A stretch of DNA of 64,000 nt from Nocardia terpenica (GTDB taxonomy: Bacteria; Actinomycetota; Actinomycetes; Mycobacteriales; Mycobacteriaceae): positions 62,001 to 126,000 of the forward strand of contig NZ_JABMCZ010000005.1 of the NCBI RefSeq assembly GCF_013186535.1. The letters run 5' to 3'. Below are positions 1 through 8,155 of this stretch, piece after piece. Under the pieces are notes generated by a model. It was not told the origin of the DNA. It did not search any database and saw nothing but the letters and a program-made list of their open reading frames with translations. Position 1 is the stretch's first letter. Every line of letters begins with the position of its first letter. Made by a program: the position numbers and the translations under genes.

Positions 1-767
1 TCAACCGGATGGGCTTCAACAACCACGGCGCCGCCGCCGCGGCCGAACGACTGCGCACCCGCCGCCCCGGCAGCGTGCCCATCGGCGCCAACATCGGCAA
101 AACCAAGATCACCCCCGCCGCGCGCGCCGCCGACGACTACGCCACCAGCGCCCGCCTGCTCGGCCCGCTCGCCGATTTCGTGGTCGTCAACGTCAGCTCC
201 CCCAACACGCCCGGCCTGCGCGACCTGCAGGCCGTGGAATCGCTGCGGCCGCTGCTGCGCGCGGTGCTCGACAGCGTCGCCGCCGGAGCGCAGCAGGCCC
301 GCGACCGCACGCCGGTGCTGGTGAAGATCGCCCCCGACCTGTCCGACGACGACATCGACGCGGTCGCCGACCTCGCCGTGGAACTCGGGCTCGCCGGGAT
401 CGTGGCCACCAACACCACCATCCGCCGCGACGGCCTGGCCACCCCCGCCGCCGAGGTCGCCGCCATGGGCGCGGGCGGCCTGTCCGGTCCCCCCGTCGCC
501 GAGCGCTCCCTCGAGGTGCTGCGCCGCCTCTACGCCCGCGTCGGCGACCGCCTGGTGCTGATCTCGGTCGGCGGCATCGAAACCGCCGACCAAGCCGTCG
601 ACCGCATCCTCGCCGGCGCCACCCTGCTGCAGGGCTACACCGGCTTCATCTACGGCGGCCCGTTCTGGACCCGCCGCCTGCACCGCGGCATCGCCGCCCG
701 CCTGCGCGCCCAGGGCTTCACCAGCCTCACCGAGGCCGTCGGCGCGGAACACAAGACCCGCGCCTGA
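1..767 (+). CDS. pyrD: Dihydroorotate dehydrogenase (quinone), C-terminal part
   Basis: This enzyme oxidises dihydroorotate to orotate with FMN and quinone in pyrimidine synthesis, at the membrane. The gene enters from the left edge, so its N-terminus is missing; the reading frame starts at base 3 (NRMGFNNHG). Visible class 2 motifs are GFNNHG, VNVSSPNTPGLR with the catalytic Ser, KIAPDLS, ATNTT for substrate and FMN contacts, GGLSGPP, SVGGI, and the phosphate-binding GATLLQGYTGFIYGGP. The C-terminus is normal and ends in TGA at 765-767. From memory, mycobacterial pyrD is followed by a convergent YbhB gene and an M20 peptidase; both genes occur here, but only after 10.2 kb. Confidence 0.96.
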   Translation, partial: NRMGFNNHGAAAAAERLRTRRPGSVPIGANIGKTKITPAARAADDYATSARLLGPLADFVVVNVSSPNTPGLRDLQAVESLRPLLRAVLDSVAAGAQQARDRTPVLVKIAPDLSDDDIDAVADLAVELGLAGIVATNTTIRRDGLATPAAEVAAMGAGGLSGPPVAERSLEVLRRLYARVGDRLVLISVGGIETADQAVDRILAGATLLQGYTGFIYGGPFWTRRLHRGIAARLRAQGFTSLTEAVGAEHKTRA

Positions 768-1261
768 ACGACCCGCCGCAGGCCAGCATCACCGTGCATC
801 GCACCCAGGAGTGCGGGCTGCCAACCGATTTCGGGACCGCAGCCCGCACCACCGCGCGCAATCACCGGGTGTGACAAACAGCACACTCTCGGAAAATGCG
901 GTTTGCTCAGCATCTTTCGGCAAATGGCGTTATTGGGCGGGTGTGGCCGCAATTGGCAGGCCGGAAGCCGGGCAAACTCCCTCGATTGGGCTTATCGTCG
1001 GCAGCAGCGAATACGACGCCGGACGGAGGTGCCGCGGGCCATGGCGCGACGACCTCCCTCCGGCGTCCCGCGCACCGATGGGAATCGATTGTGCCGCACC
1101 GGCATCGCCACCGACGCGCACCCATCGGCCCACGGGTACGGTTCCACCCCTGACGAAGACCCCGGCGAGTTGTGCGCGTCGCGGCCCGGATCGGTGTTCC
1201 GCTCAACGGTTTCGGAGGAATGTTGGACACAGCAGAAATCAACCTGGAGGACACCCGGCAT
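768..1261. other. Intergenic stretch, no gene recognised
   Basis: About 490 bases lie between pyrD and the GTP cyclohydrolase-like gene. Several open frames cross it on both strands, but none gives a recognisable protein, a good ribosome binding site or a consistent codon pattern. It presumably holds the promoter of the downstream gene. I see no clear hairpin, repeat or RNA motif. Confidence 0.5.
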
Positions 1262-2062
1262 ATGTACTCCCGCAAGGGGATCCGGCTGCCGCTGCGAGTC
1301 ATGGAACTGGCCTACGGCGACGACTTCGCCGAGGTTCTGATCTTCGGTGAGATCGCCGCCGGCTGCCTGGTCCGCATCCATTCCCGCTGCCTGTTCGGCG
1401 ACGTCATCGGCACCGACGACTGCGACTGCGGCCCCCAGCTGGACAAAGCGCTGGACAAGATCTTCGACAACGGCGGCGGTGTACTGATCTACCTGCACCA
1501 GGAGGGACGCGGCGCGGGCCTGATCGCCAAGGCGCGCGGACTACGCCTGTCCGAGGCAGTCGACTACGACACCTTCACCGCCTACTGCGCCCTCGGCTAC
1601 CCGCCCGACAACCGGTCCTACATCCTGGCCGCCATCGCCCTCGACAAACTCTCGGCATATCTGCCGCAACCCCTGGCCGCGATCGGCCTGCTCACCAACA
1701 ACCCCGAGAAGGAGGCGGCGCTCGCCACCGGCCGCCGGGTCACGGTCATACCGCTGTGGACTCGCGCGCGCACCGAGCGCGAACGCCGCTACCTCGCGGC
1801 GAAAGTCCGGCGCGGGCACCTGAATCCGCCGCCGGAACTCACCGAGCCCGGCAGCGGCGGCCGCCCCGGCCTGCAACTGCTCGGCCCGCTCGCCCTCGCC
1901 ACCGTGCTCGTCGCCGGAACACACTACGGCCTGCGCCCCCGGCCCGCCCGCGCCGAGCACCCGACGGCGAAGGCCGCCGAGCGGATGCGAGCGCTGCTCG
2001 ACAGCGCCGTGGACCTGCTCACCCCGCTCCCGCTCCCCGAGGCATTCCCCACCCCCGCCTGA
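1262..2062 (+). CDS. GTP cyclohydrolase II-like protein with C-terminal membrane segment
   Basis: GTP cyclohydrolase II opens and deformylates GTP to start riboflavin synthesis. With the start chosen here the protein has 266 residues. The zinc cysteines are Cys43, Cys54 and Cys56 (HSRCLFGD, then DDCDCGPQL). YLHQEGRGAGL and LLTNNPEKEAAL are typical family motifs. One oddity is that the Arg usually found two residues before the second zinc Cys (S-x-R-C-D-C-G) is Asp here. A second is that after about residue 210 the protein runs through a linker into a hydrophobic stretch (LQLLGPLALATVLVAGTHY), likely one membrane helix, followed by a soluble tail. The start is uncertain: ATG 1262 has GGAGG 11 bases upstream, while ATG 1220 follows GGAGGA with no spacing. 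Riboflavin or specialised deazapurine-type metabolism are both possible. It stands alone. Confidence 0.8.
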   Translation: MYSRKGIRLPLRVMELAYGDDFAEVLIFGEIAAGCLVRIHSRCLFGDVIGTDDCDCGPQLDKALDKIFDNGGGVLIYLHQEGRGAGLIAKARGLRLSEAVDYDTFTAYCALGYPPDNRSYILAAIALDKLSAYLPQPLAAIGLLTNNPEKEAALATGRRVTVIPLWTRARTERERRYLAAKVRRGHLNPPPELTEPGSGGRPGLQLLGPLALATVLVAGTHYGLRPRPARAEHPTAKAAERMRALLDSAVDLLTPLPLPEAFPTPA

Positions 2063-2216
2063 GAAAACGCCCGCGCAGCGCCCGGTAAGCAATCCGGCAA
2101 ATGCCGGTGCACGCGGCTTATCGCCGGGTTACCTTGGCTCTGAACACTTTTCTCGTCCCCACCCGCCGATCGCGCGCCTATGTGGGGCCGGGGCACCCGA
2201 TGACAGAGGTATCGAG

Positions 2217-3695
2217 GTGGGGCAACAGGATGCGGTGATCGCCGTGCGGGCGGTGCTGGTGCGGTTGGGCAAACGGTCCGGCCTCAGCCCCACCCGCCTG
2301 GCCAGCACCGAAATCGACGCTACCCCCCTGCTGAACCTGCCCGTCGTCCGCCGGCACGTGTGCCGATCCGGTCGTCCCCCGGAGGAGACCGCCGTCGTCG
2401 TCATCCGCGCCCTCGTGCATCGGCTCCCGCCCACCGAACGCATCATCGCCGACGCGGTCCTGGCCCTGGGCACCCTCGACGAGGCGGGCAGCCCCGCCGC
2501 CGACGTCGACTTCCACCGGCTCTACGCCGCCGAACTCGGCGAACGCCGGGAATACCTGAGCCGATGCTGGCAGGCCCTGCACACCGTCGTCTCCGCCCGC
2601 CCGCCCGCGGCCGCGCCGACGGTCCGGCAGCTGCGGGTGCGGCTCGAGCACAGCGCCTACACCGAACTGGCGCGGCTGCTCGTGGACGCCTCCGACGATC
2701 CCGCGCTGCAGCCCGAAACCACCACCGCGCCACCGGAATCCACCGACCGGCGCGCGGTCACCGTCGTCGGCGACGCGGTCACCGAACACCTGTACCGGGT
2801 CGATCGCCCACCGCTGCCGGGCACCACCGTCCGCGGGAGCACCAGCGAACACTTCGGCGGCAAGGGATTGGGCCGCGCCGTCGCCATCGCCCGCCTCGGG
2901 CTGACCGTGCGGCTGCTGTGCGCGATCGGCGACGACCCGGCCGGCCAACGACTGCTCGCCTACCTGCGCGCCCACCGCGTCGACACCACACTGGTGAAGG
3001 TCGTCCCCGGCGCCGCCACCCCCGCCGACGCGCGCATCCTCACCGGCCCCGGCGAGGCGTCGGAAATCCATTGCAGCGCCGACCGCACCAGCCTCACCGT
3101 CGCCGACCTGCGCACCACCCAGATCCGGCGCGCGCTCACCGGCGCGGCCGCGGTGCTGGCGACCCTCGAACAACCGGCGCCCGTCGTCGAGGCCGTCCTC
3201 GCCGCGCTCGACACCCAGCCCGAACGCCCCTGGCTGATCCTGCACGCCGCGCCCGCCATCCCCGAACCGCAAGGGCTGTACCGATATCTGTGGACCGTCG
3301 ACTACCTCATCGGCACCGAGCACGAACTGCGCGCCCTGGTTCCCGGCGCCGACACCGACACCGCCGACACCGTGCTGTATCTGCGGATGCTGGGCGCGCG
3401 CGCCGTCTGCGTCCTCGGCGACGACCGCTGCCGGATCACCACCGACGACCTCGATCTCGACATTCCGCTGTCACCGGCGTTCCTGCACGCCGGTCCCGGC
3501 GCGCACGCCGCGTTCGCCGCCGCGCTCACCCATCGGCTGCTCGACGCGCACCGCCCGGCCGCCGAGAGCGACTTCCGCTGGGCGGCCGCGGCGATGGTCG
3601 CCGCCCAATCCCTGGACGGCACCCCCGACGCCATGCCCAGCCTCGATCGCATCGACCGCATCCTCGAACTCGGCGCCCAGTACAGCAGCGCGTAA
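2217..3695 (+). CDS. PfkB-family (ribokinase-like) protein with N-terminal extension, probably inactive
   Basis: The protein has 492 residues and a GTG start. Residues 1-180 form a helical domain I do not recognise. Residues 183-490 have the PfkB sugar/nucleoside kinase fold: VTVVGDAV at the start, then the first signature FGGKGLGRAVAIARLG near residue 215, and a region aligning with the second signature near residue 425. There the family needs G-A-G-D with a catalytic Asp, but this protein reads AGPGAHAAFAAAL, so the catalytic Asp is replaced. It may bind sugar or nucleotide without phosphorylating, or act as a sensor. It ends 9 bases from the convergent STAND gene. The N-terminal fusion suggests signalling rather than catabolism (inference). 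Confidence 0.75.
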   Translation: MGQQDAVIAVRAVLVRLGKRSGLSPTRLASTEIDATPLLNLPVVRRHVCRSGRPPEETAVVVIRALVHRLPPTERIIADAVLALGTLDEAGSPAADVDFHRLYAAELGERREYLSRCWQALHTVVSARPPAAAPTVRQLRVRLEHSAYTELARLLVDASDDPALQPETTTAPPESTDRRAVTVVGDAVTEHLYRVDRPPLPGTTVRGSTSEHFGGKGLGRAVAIARLGLTVRLLCAIGDDPAGQRLLAYLRAHRVDTTLVKVVPGAATPADARILTGPGEASEIHCSADRTSLTVADLRTTQIRRALTGAAAVLATLEQPAPVVEAVLAALDTQPERPWLILHAAPAIPEPQGLYRYLWTVDYLIGTEHELRALVPGADTDTADTVLYLRMLGARAVCVLGDDRCRITTDDLDLDIPLSPAFLHAGPGAHAAFAAALTHRLLDAHRPAAESDFRWAAAAMVAAQSLDGTPDAMPSLDRIDRILELGAQYSSA

Positions 3696-3704
3696 CCGCC
3701 TCCC

Positions 3705-6700
3705 CTACAACCACATCCGCAACTGCGACAAACTCCCCAGCACCAGATTGCGCGCCAGCCCCGCGCGCAGGAAATCCTCCCGCGTCTCCAGACCCGTCAG
3801 CACCGCCAGGAAGGCCACCCCGTTGCCGGTGGCGGCCAGATGGTCGCGGACGCTGTCGCCGATATAGAGGACCTGCGCGCGGGCGATACCCGCCGCCGCC
3901 AGCGCGGCCAGGGTCGGGTGCAGCACCCGCGGATCCGGTTTGTGCACCTCGGACTGCTCACAGCCGCGGACCTCGTCGAAACAGTCCAGCACACCCAGGG
4001 CCGCCAGATCCTGCACGATCAGCGCGCGGCTGCCGGAGCCGACGATCGACAGCGACACCCCGCGCTGGCGCAGCCGCCGCAGCACCGACACCGCCGCCGG
4101 GGTCGGCCGCGGCGGTTGCGCGGCCATCGCCTGCCGATAGCGGGGCACGAATACCGCCGGATCGACGGTGGGGACCAGGGCCCGGACCAGCGCGTCGAAC
4201 GGCCGCCCCCACGCCGCCCGGATCGTCGAGATCTCCAGCTCCACACCGAATTCCGCGGCGGTGCGGCGCAGCACCGGCCAGCGGGCCCGCATGGTCGCCG
4301 CCAGGGTGTCGTCGAAATCGAACACCACCGCGCGGCACCCGGCGAGCAGTTCGGGCACCGTCGGCCGCGGCGGGCCGACCTCCCCGGCGGCGCGCGGCAG
4401 ATTCTCCGCGATCAGCGCCGCCTCGGCCGCGGGCTCGGCCATGCCCAGCAGCCCGAACAACTCACCCGCCGCGGCCGCATGCCGCCCGGCCTCCGCGAAC
4501 CGGCGCTCGCTCACCTCGATCCCGGCCAACCCCAGATGACAGCGCCCGCGGGTACTCGGCCGATTCACCCGGGTGGCCAGCTCCAGGCCGCGCTCGAACA
4601 GGGGACGGGCATCGCGGAGGTTCTCCGACTCGTAGAGCGCGTGGGCCAGATGGCTCAGCGTGATCGCCATCCCCTCCACCGCGCCCGCTTGTTCGTCCAG
4701 CCGCCGCGCCTGCTCGAATGTCGCGATGGCGTCGGCCAATTCGCCCTCCCGCACCGCGCACATGCCCAGCTCCACCAGGGTGGCGGCGCGGCCCTCGTCG
4801 TCGGCGGTCGCCGCCGCCGACTCCAGCACCGTGCGATAGAGCGCGCGGGCCGCGGCCGGATCACCGGTGCGGGAGGCGATATGGGCGCGCAACCGGATCG
4901 TCTCCCGGCGGTCGGCGCCGGAGGCGTCGCGCGGCAGCGCCGCCTCGCTGCGCGCCAGCCAGCGCGCCGCCTCGGCGTAGTCACCCAGGCGCACGTGCAC
5001 CCGCCCGATCAGCGCGCACTGCCGGGCCAGCGCGACCGCCTCGCCCGCCGCCTCGGCCGCCGACGCCGCATTCCCGCACAGCCGCAACCGATCCCGCCAA
5101 TACCCGCGCCCCCACAGGAATCCCGCCATCGCCTCGGCATACCGGACGACATCGAGCAGATCGGTCCGCTCCCGCGACACCATCGCGCGGGCGAACGCCG
5201 CCTCCGCGAACGCCACCACATTGTCGCGCTCGACCTCCAGCGCCCGCACCCGATCGGCGCGGGTGCACACCTCCGCCTCGGCGACCGCGAAATCCCGGTA
5301 GTAGCGGATCAGCCGATCCTGCAGACAGGCGCGCCGCCGCTCGTCGCCCGCGAGTCGGCGCAGCGCGTAGGCGCGGGTCAGCGGATGCAGCCGGAATCGG
5401 CCCGAACTGGTCAGGCCGCCGCGCACGATATCGACCAGGGAGGCGTCCACGATGCGGCGAATCTCGCGGCTCACCTGCGCACCCCGCGCGTCGAGCACGA
5501 ATTCGATCGCCTCCCGCGACACCGACGCCGGATGCAGCGCGATACACAGAATGATCGTCTCCGCGCCCCCGAATTCGGCGAGCAGCCGATGCCAGGTGCG
5601 GTCGAAGATCGCGTCGAACAGCGCCGCATCGCTGGCGCTGCGCAGATGCGCGGTCACCGAATTCAATTCGTCGCCATACCGGATCTGCCCCAGCGTCAGC
5701 CGGATCGCGAACGGATTACCGCCCGTCGCCGCCAGATAATCGGCCATCAGATCCAGGCTGCCGCGGGTCAGCTCCGCCATACCCAGCCGATGCGCCTCCT
5801 CCAGCACCAGATCCCGGCGCGCGGGCTCGTCCAGACCGCCGATATCCACCGACCACGCCTCACCGGAATACCGCTGCCGCGCGGTGACCAGCACCTTGCT
5901 GCGGGTCGCGTCGATCCGGGCCAGGAAATCGGGAATATCGCAGTCACAGGTGTCGTCGAAATCGTCCAGAATCAGCAGGCAGCGTTCGTCGTTGATCCGC
6001 TCCACCGCACGATCGAGCTTGTCCGGCATCGGAAGCGCCCGCAGATGCGGATAACCCAGCACCCGCGACACGGTATCGAGCAACGCGTCCAGGGTGCGCC
6101 CGGTCGACCGATCACACCACACAATAGTGTCGAAACACGGTGCACCACCCGAAGATTCACCACCCACACACCGCCACGCCGTCCGATTCGCCAGCGCCGA
6201 CTTCCCCATACCACCCAGCCCCGAAATCGACACCACCCGCCGATGCGACGCCAACCCCTCCAGCACCCGCCGCAATTCACCGACCCGATCGAAGAACGCA
6301 TCCGAGGGCCGAACCAGATTGTGCCGCACCGCCACCCCCGCCCCCGACTCGGAAACAGGCGTACGAACCGGCGTCTCGAGCAACCACGCCCCACCACCCG
6401 CGCCACCCGCACCCGCCGCCCCCACCATCGCGGCCCCACCCGATGCCCCCGCTATCGCTGCCCCACCTGGTGCGCCCACTATCGCCGCCCCACCTGGTGC
6501 CCCCGCAATCGCCGCCCCACCTGGTGGGCCCGCAATCGCCGCCTCGGCTGATGTGCCCGCCGCCGCCGTCCCACCTGGCGGACCCGCCGTTGTCGTCCTA
6601 GGCGGCGGACCCGCCGTTGTGGCCCCGTCCGGTGACCCCTCTGTCGTCCCGATCGGTGAGCCCGCCGTCGCCCCAGCTGGTGAGCCCGCCCTGGTCTCGG

Positions 6701-7922
6701 TCGGCGGACCCACCATCGTCATCCCGACCGGCGGACCTGTCGTGGTCTCGTTCAGCGGACCCGCCGTTGTCATCCCCGCCGGTGAGCCCGCCGTCATCTC
6801 GGTCGGCGAACCCGCCATCGTCATCCCGACCGGCGGACCTGTCGTGGTCTCGTTCAGCGGACCCGCCGTTGTCATCCCCGCCGGTGAGCCCGCCGTCATC
6901 TCGGTCGGCGAACCCGCCATCGTCATCTCGACCGGCGGGCCCGCCATCGTCTCGGTAGGCGTCCCCGCAGTCGCCATCCTGGTCGGCGGGCCTGCGATCG
7001 CCTCGGTCGGCGGACCCTCCGCCGTCATCCCGGTCGGCGTCCCCGCCATCGTCATTCCAGCTGGCGTATCCACCGTCCCCATCCCGGTCGGCGTATCTAC
7101 CGCCGTCATCCCGGACGGCGGACCTACCGCCGTCGTCTCGGCTGGCCTACCAACCACTGTCGTCTCGGCTGGCGTACCAACCACCGTGATCCCGGCATGC
7201 TTTTGGCCGGGATCACCCCCACCCAGCACCGTCAGCAAATGGCTGCGCAATGCCGTGAACGTCCGCGCCGTCGACGATTTCGCCTCGATAATCGAGAAAT
7301 GGTCGCCCGGCAGCGCCTTCGCATTCGGAAAAGCCCCGCGCGCCGACGTCGGCGTCACCACCTTGTCCGTGGTGCCCGCATACACGTGGATCGGGATGGG
7401 GCAGTTCTGCGCATCCACGGTGGCGGCGTACTGAATTCGCTGCACCACCACCCGATGCGCCTCGGCCACTTTCTCGTTCAGCGGCCGCAACTGCCGCTCC
7501 TGCGGATGGAACCAGAATTTCGCCACCCGCCGAAACAGGATGCCCAGTTCCGATCCGGAATTCGGGCACGCGAACATCACCACCGCCTTGATCCGCGCCA
7601 GATCCCGCGCCCGGCCCGCCCCGACCATCCGCGCCAGATACCGCTGAATGATCAGACCACCCTGACTGTGCCCCACCAGCGCCACCTTCGCGTACCCGGC
7701 CACCTCCACATCGAGGAAGGTCGCCATATCGTCGGCGATCACGTCGTAATCGGGAATGGCGCGCAACGGATGCAGCCGGACGCGGGGACTGGCATAGGTC
7801 ATGTGGAACAGATCGCAGCGCACCCCGAGCGCGGGATCCTCGCCGATGCGGGCATCGATGTCGGACCAGGTCGCCTGCGACGAGAACAGGCCGTGCACCA
7901 ACACCACCGCGAGATCGGACAT
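3705..7922 (-). CDS. STAND NTPase: alpha/beta hydrolase, repeat linker, NB-ARC, TPR and HAD domains
   Basis: This 1405-residue protein fuses five parts. Residues 1-230 are an alpha/beta hydrolase of the lipase/esterase kind, with VVLVHGLFSSQ, nucleophile motif GHSQGG near residue 85 and a likely catalytic His in GDHFS near 205. Residues 238-510 are about 29 imperfect repeats of 8-9 residues, rich in Gly, Pro, Thr and Met or Ala. Residues 515-820 are an NB-ARC NTPase with Walker A GLGGMGKSAL near 570 and Walker B LLILDDFDD near 650. Residues 880-1160 are TPR repeats. Residues 1190-1405 are a HAD phosphatase (FDFDDTLAA, GSGSRAL, HKPDPRVL, YIGDSVRDH). STAND proteins usually sense a ligand through the repeats, oligomerise and switch on an attached effector, as in NLR-like defence or transcriptional control. 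Here either hydrolase could be the effector. No dedicated partner gene adjoins it. Confidence 0.85.
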   Translation of the reverse strand: MSDLAVVLVHGLFSSQATWSDIDARIGEDPALGVRCDLFHMTYASPRVRLHPLRAIPDYDVIADDMATFLDVEVAGYAKVALVGHSQGGLIIQRYLARMVGAGRARDLARIKAVVMFACPNSGSELGILFRRVAKFWFHPQERQLRPLNEKVAEAHRVVVQRIQYAATVDAQNCPIPIHVYAGTTDKVVTPTSARGAFPNAKALPGDHFSIIEAKSSTARTFTALRSHLLTVLGGGDPGQKHAGITVVGTPAETTVVGRPAETTAVGPPSGMTAVDTPTGMGTVDTPAGMTMAGTPTGMTAEGPPTEAIAGPPTRMATAGTPTETMAGPPVEMTMAGSPTEMTAGSPAGMTTAGPLNETTTGPPVGMTMAGSPTEMTAGSPAGMTTAGPLNETTTGPPVGMTMVGPPTETRAGSPAGATAGSPIGTTEGSPDGATTAGPPPRTTTAGPPGGTAAAGTSAEAAIAGPPGGAAIAGAPGGAAIVGAPGGAAIAGASGGAAMVGAAGAGGAGGGAWLLETPVRTPVSESGAGVAVRHNLVRPSDAFFDRVGELRRVLEGLASHRRVVSISGLGGMGKSALANRTAWRCVGGESSGGAPCFDTIVWCDRSTGRTLDALLDTVSRVLGYPHLRALPMPDKLDRAVERINDERCLLILDDFDDTCDCDIPDFLARIDATRSKVLVTARQRYSGEAWSVDIGGLDEPARRDLVLEEAHRLGMAELTRGSLDLMADYLAATGGNPFAIRLTLGQIRYGDELNSVTAHLRSASDAALFDAIFDRTWHRLLAEFGGAETIILCIALHPASVSREAIEFVLDARGAQVSREIRRIVDASLVDIVRGGLTSSGRFRLHPLTRAYALRRLAGDERRRACLQDRLIRYYRDFAVAEAEVCTRADRVRALEVERDNVVAFAEAAFARAMVSRERTDLLDVVRYAEAMAGFLWGRGYWRDRLRLCGNAASAAEAAGEAVALARQCALIGRVHVRLGDYAEAARWLARSEAALPRDASGADRRETIRLRAHIASRTGDPAAARALYRTVLESAAATADDEGRAATLVELGMCAVREGELADAIATFEQARRLDEQAGAVEGMAITLSHLAHALYESENLRDARPLFERGLELATRVNRPSTRGRCHLGLAGIEVSERRFAEAGRHAAAAGELFGLLGMAEPAAEAALIAENLPRAAGEVGPPRPTVPELLAGCRAVVFDFDDTLAATMRARWPVLRRTAAEFGVELEISTIRAAWGRPFDALVRALVPTVDPAVFVPRYRQAMAAQPPRPTPAAVSVLRRLRQRGVSLSIVGSGSRALIVQDLAALGVLDCFDEVRGCEQSEVHKPDPRVLHPTLAALAAAGIARAQVLYIGDSVRDHLAATGNGVAFLAVLTGLETREDFLRAGLARNLVLGSLSQLRMWL
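6420..7185. repeat. In-frame 24/27-base minisatellite coding the STAND linker
   Basis: Degenerate units of 27 or 24 bases (9 or 8 codons) follow each other for about 770 bases, on the plus strand of the type GTCATCCCGGTCGGCG followed by TCC-ACC. A 102-base block starting at 6714 is repeated perfectly at 6816, which points to recent in-frame expansion. The units resemble those at 10041-10218, and both arrays end on the plus strand in the same hairpin. Confidence 0.85.
7186..7216. repeat. Perfect 11-base inverted repeat capping the in-gene minisatellite
   Basis: The arms GTGATCCCGGC (7186-7196) and GCCGGGATCAC (7206-7216) flank the 9-base loop ATGCTTTTG. It lies inside the STAND coding sequence, exactly where the hydrolase domain meets the repeat linker, and reads DPGQKHAGIT on the coding strand. 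The same loop within a similar stem recurs at 10219-10245. Confidence 0.9.
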
Positions 7923-8155
7923 GGACGACTCCCCCTCATCGAGCCGACTGTCGACAGCGCCGACAATACGCCGCTCACCGCCCCGCGACGCGGGAATGGC
8001 TGCGACGCTTGTCGTTTCACATCACCGCCGCAGAAATCCGACCCGTCCGTCGGTGACCGCGCATTCGCCCGAAACCGTGGATAGGATGGGTGAGCCGCGT
8101 CACGGACCGGCCCGGGGGGAGGCGGAACGCATCAACGGGATCGGGAACAGGAAAT

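Noticed and set aside
2360..4663. Long plus-strand open frame (about 770 codons) across the PfkB-like and STAND genes
   Set aside because: The translation is Arg/Pro/His-rich and has no domain. It is a frame-shifted shadow of the real genes in GC-rich DNA.
3840..6551. 903-codon plus-strand frame opposite the STAND gene
   Set aside because: It reads as low-complexity Arg/Gln/Pro and is antisense to a well-supported multidomain gene.
6094..7434. 446-codon plus-strand frame with Ala/Val/Pro repeats
   Set aside because: It is the antisense reading of the minisatellite linker. The hydrolase and NB-ARC motifs are on the minus strand.
8090..8155. Longer GTG start for the FadD-like gene
   Set aside because: The added 22 residues are Gly/Arg/Ser-rich and unlike the family N-terminus. 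ATG 8156 gives the normal FadD start.
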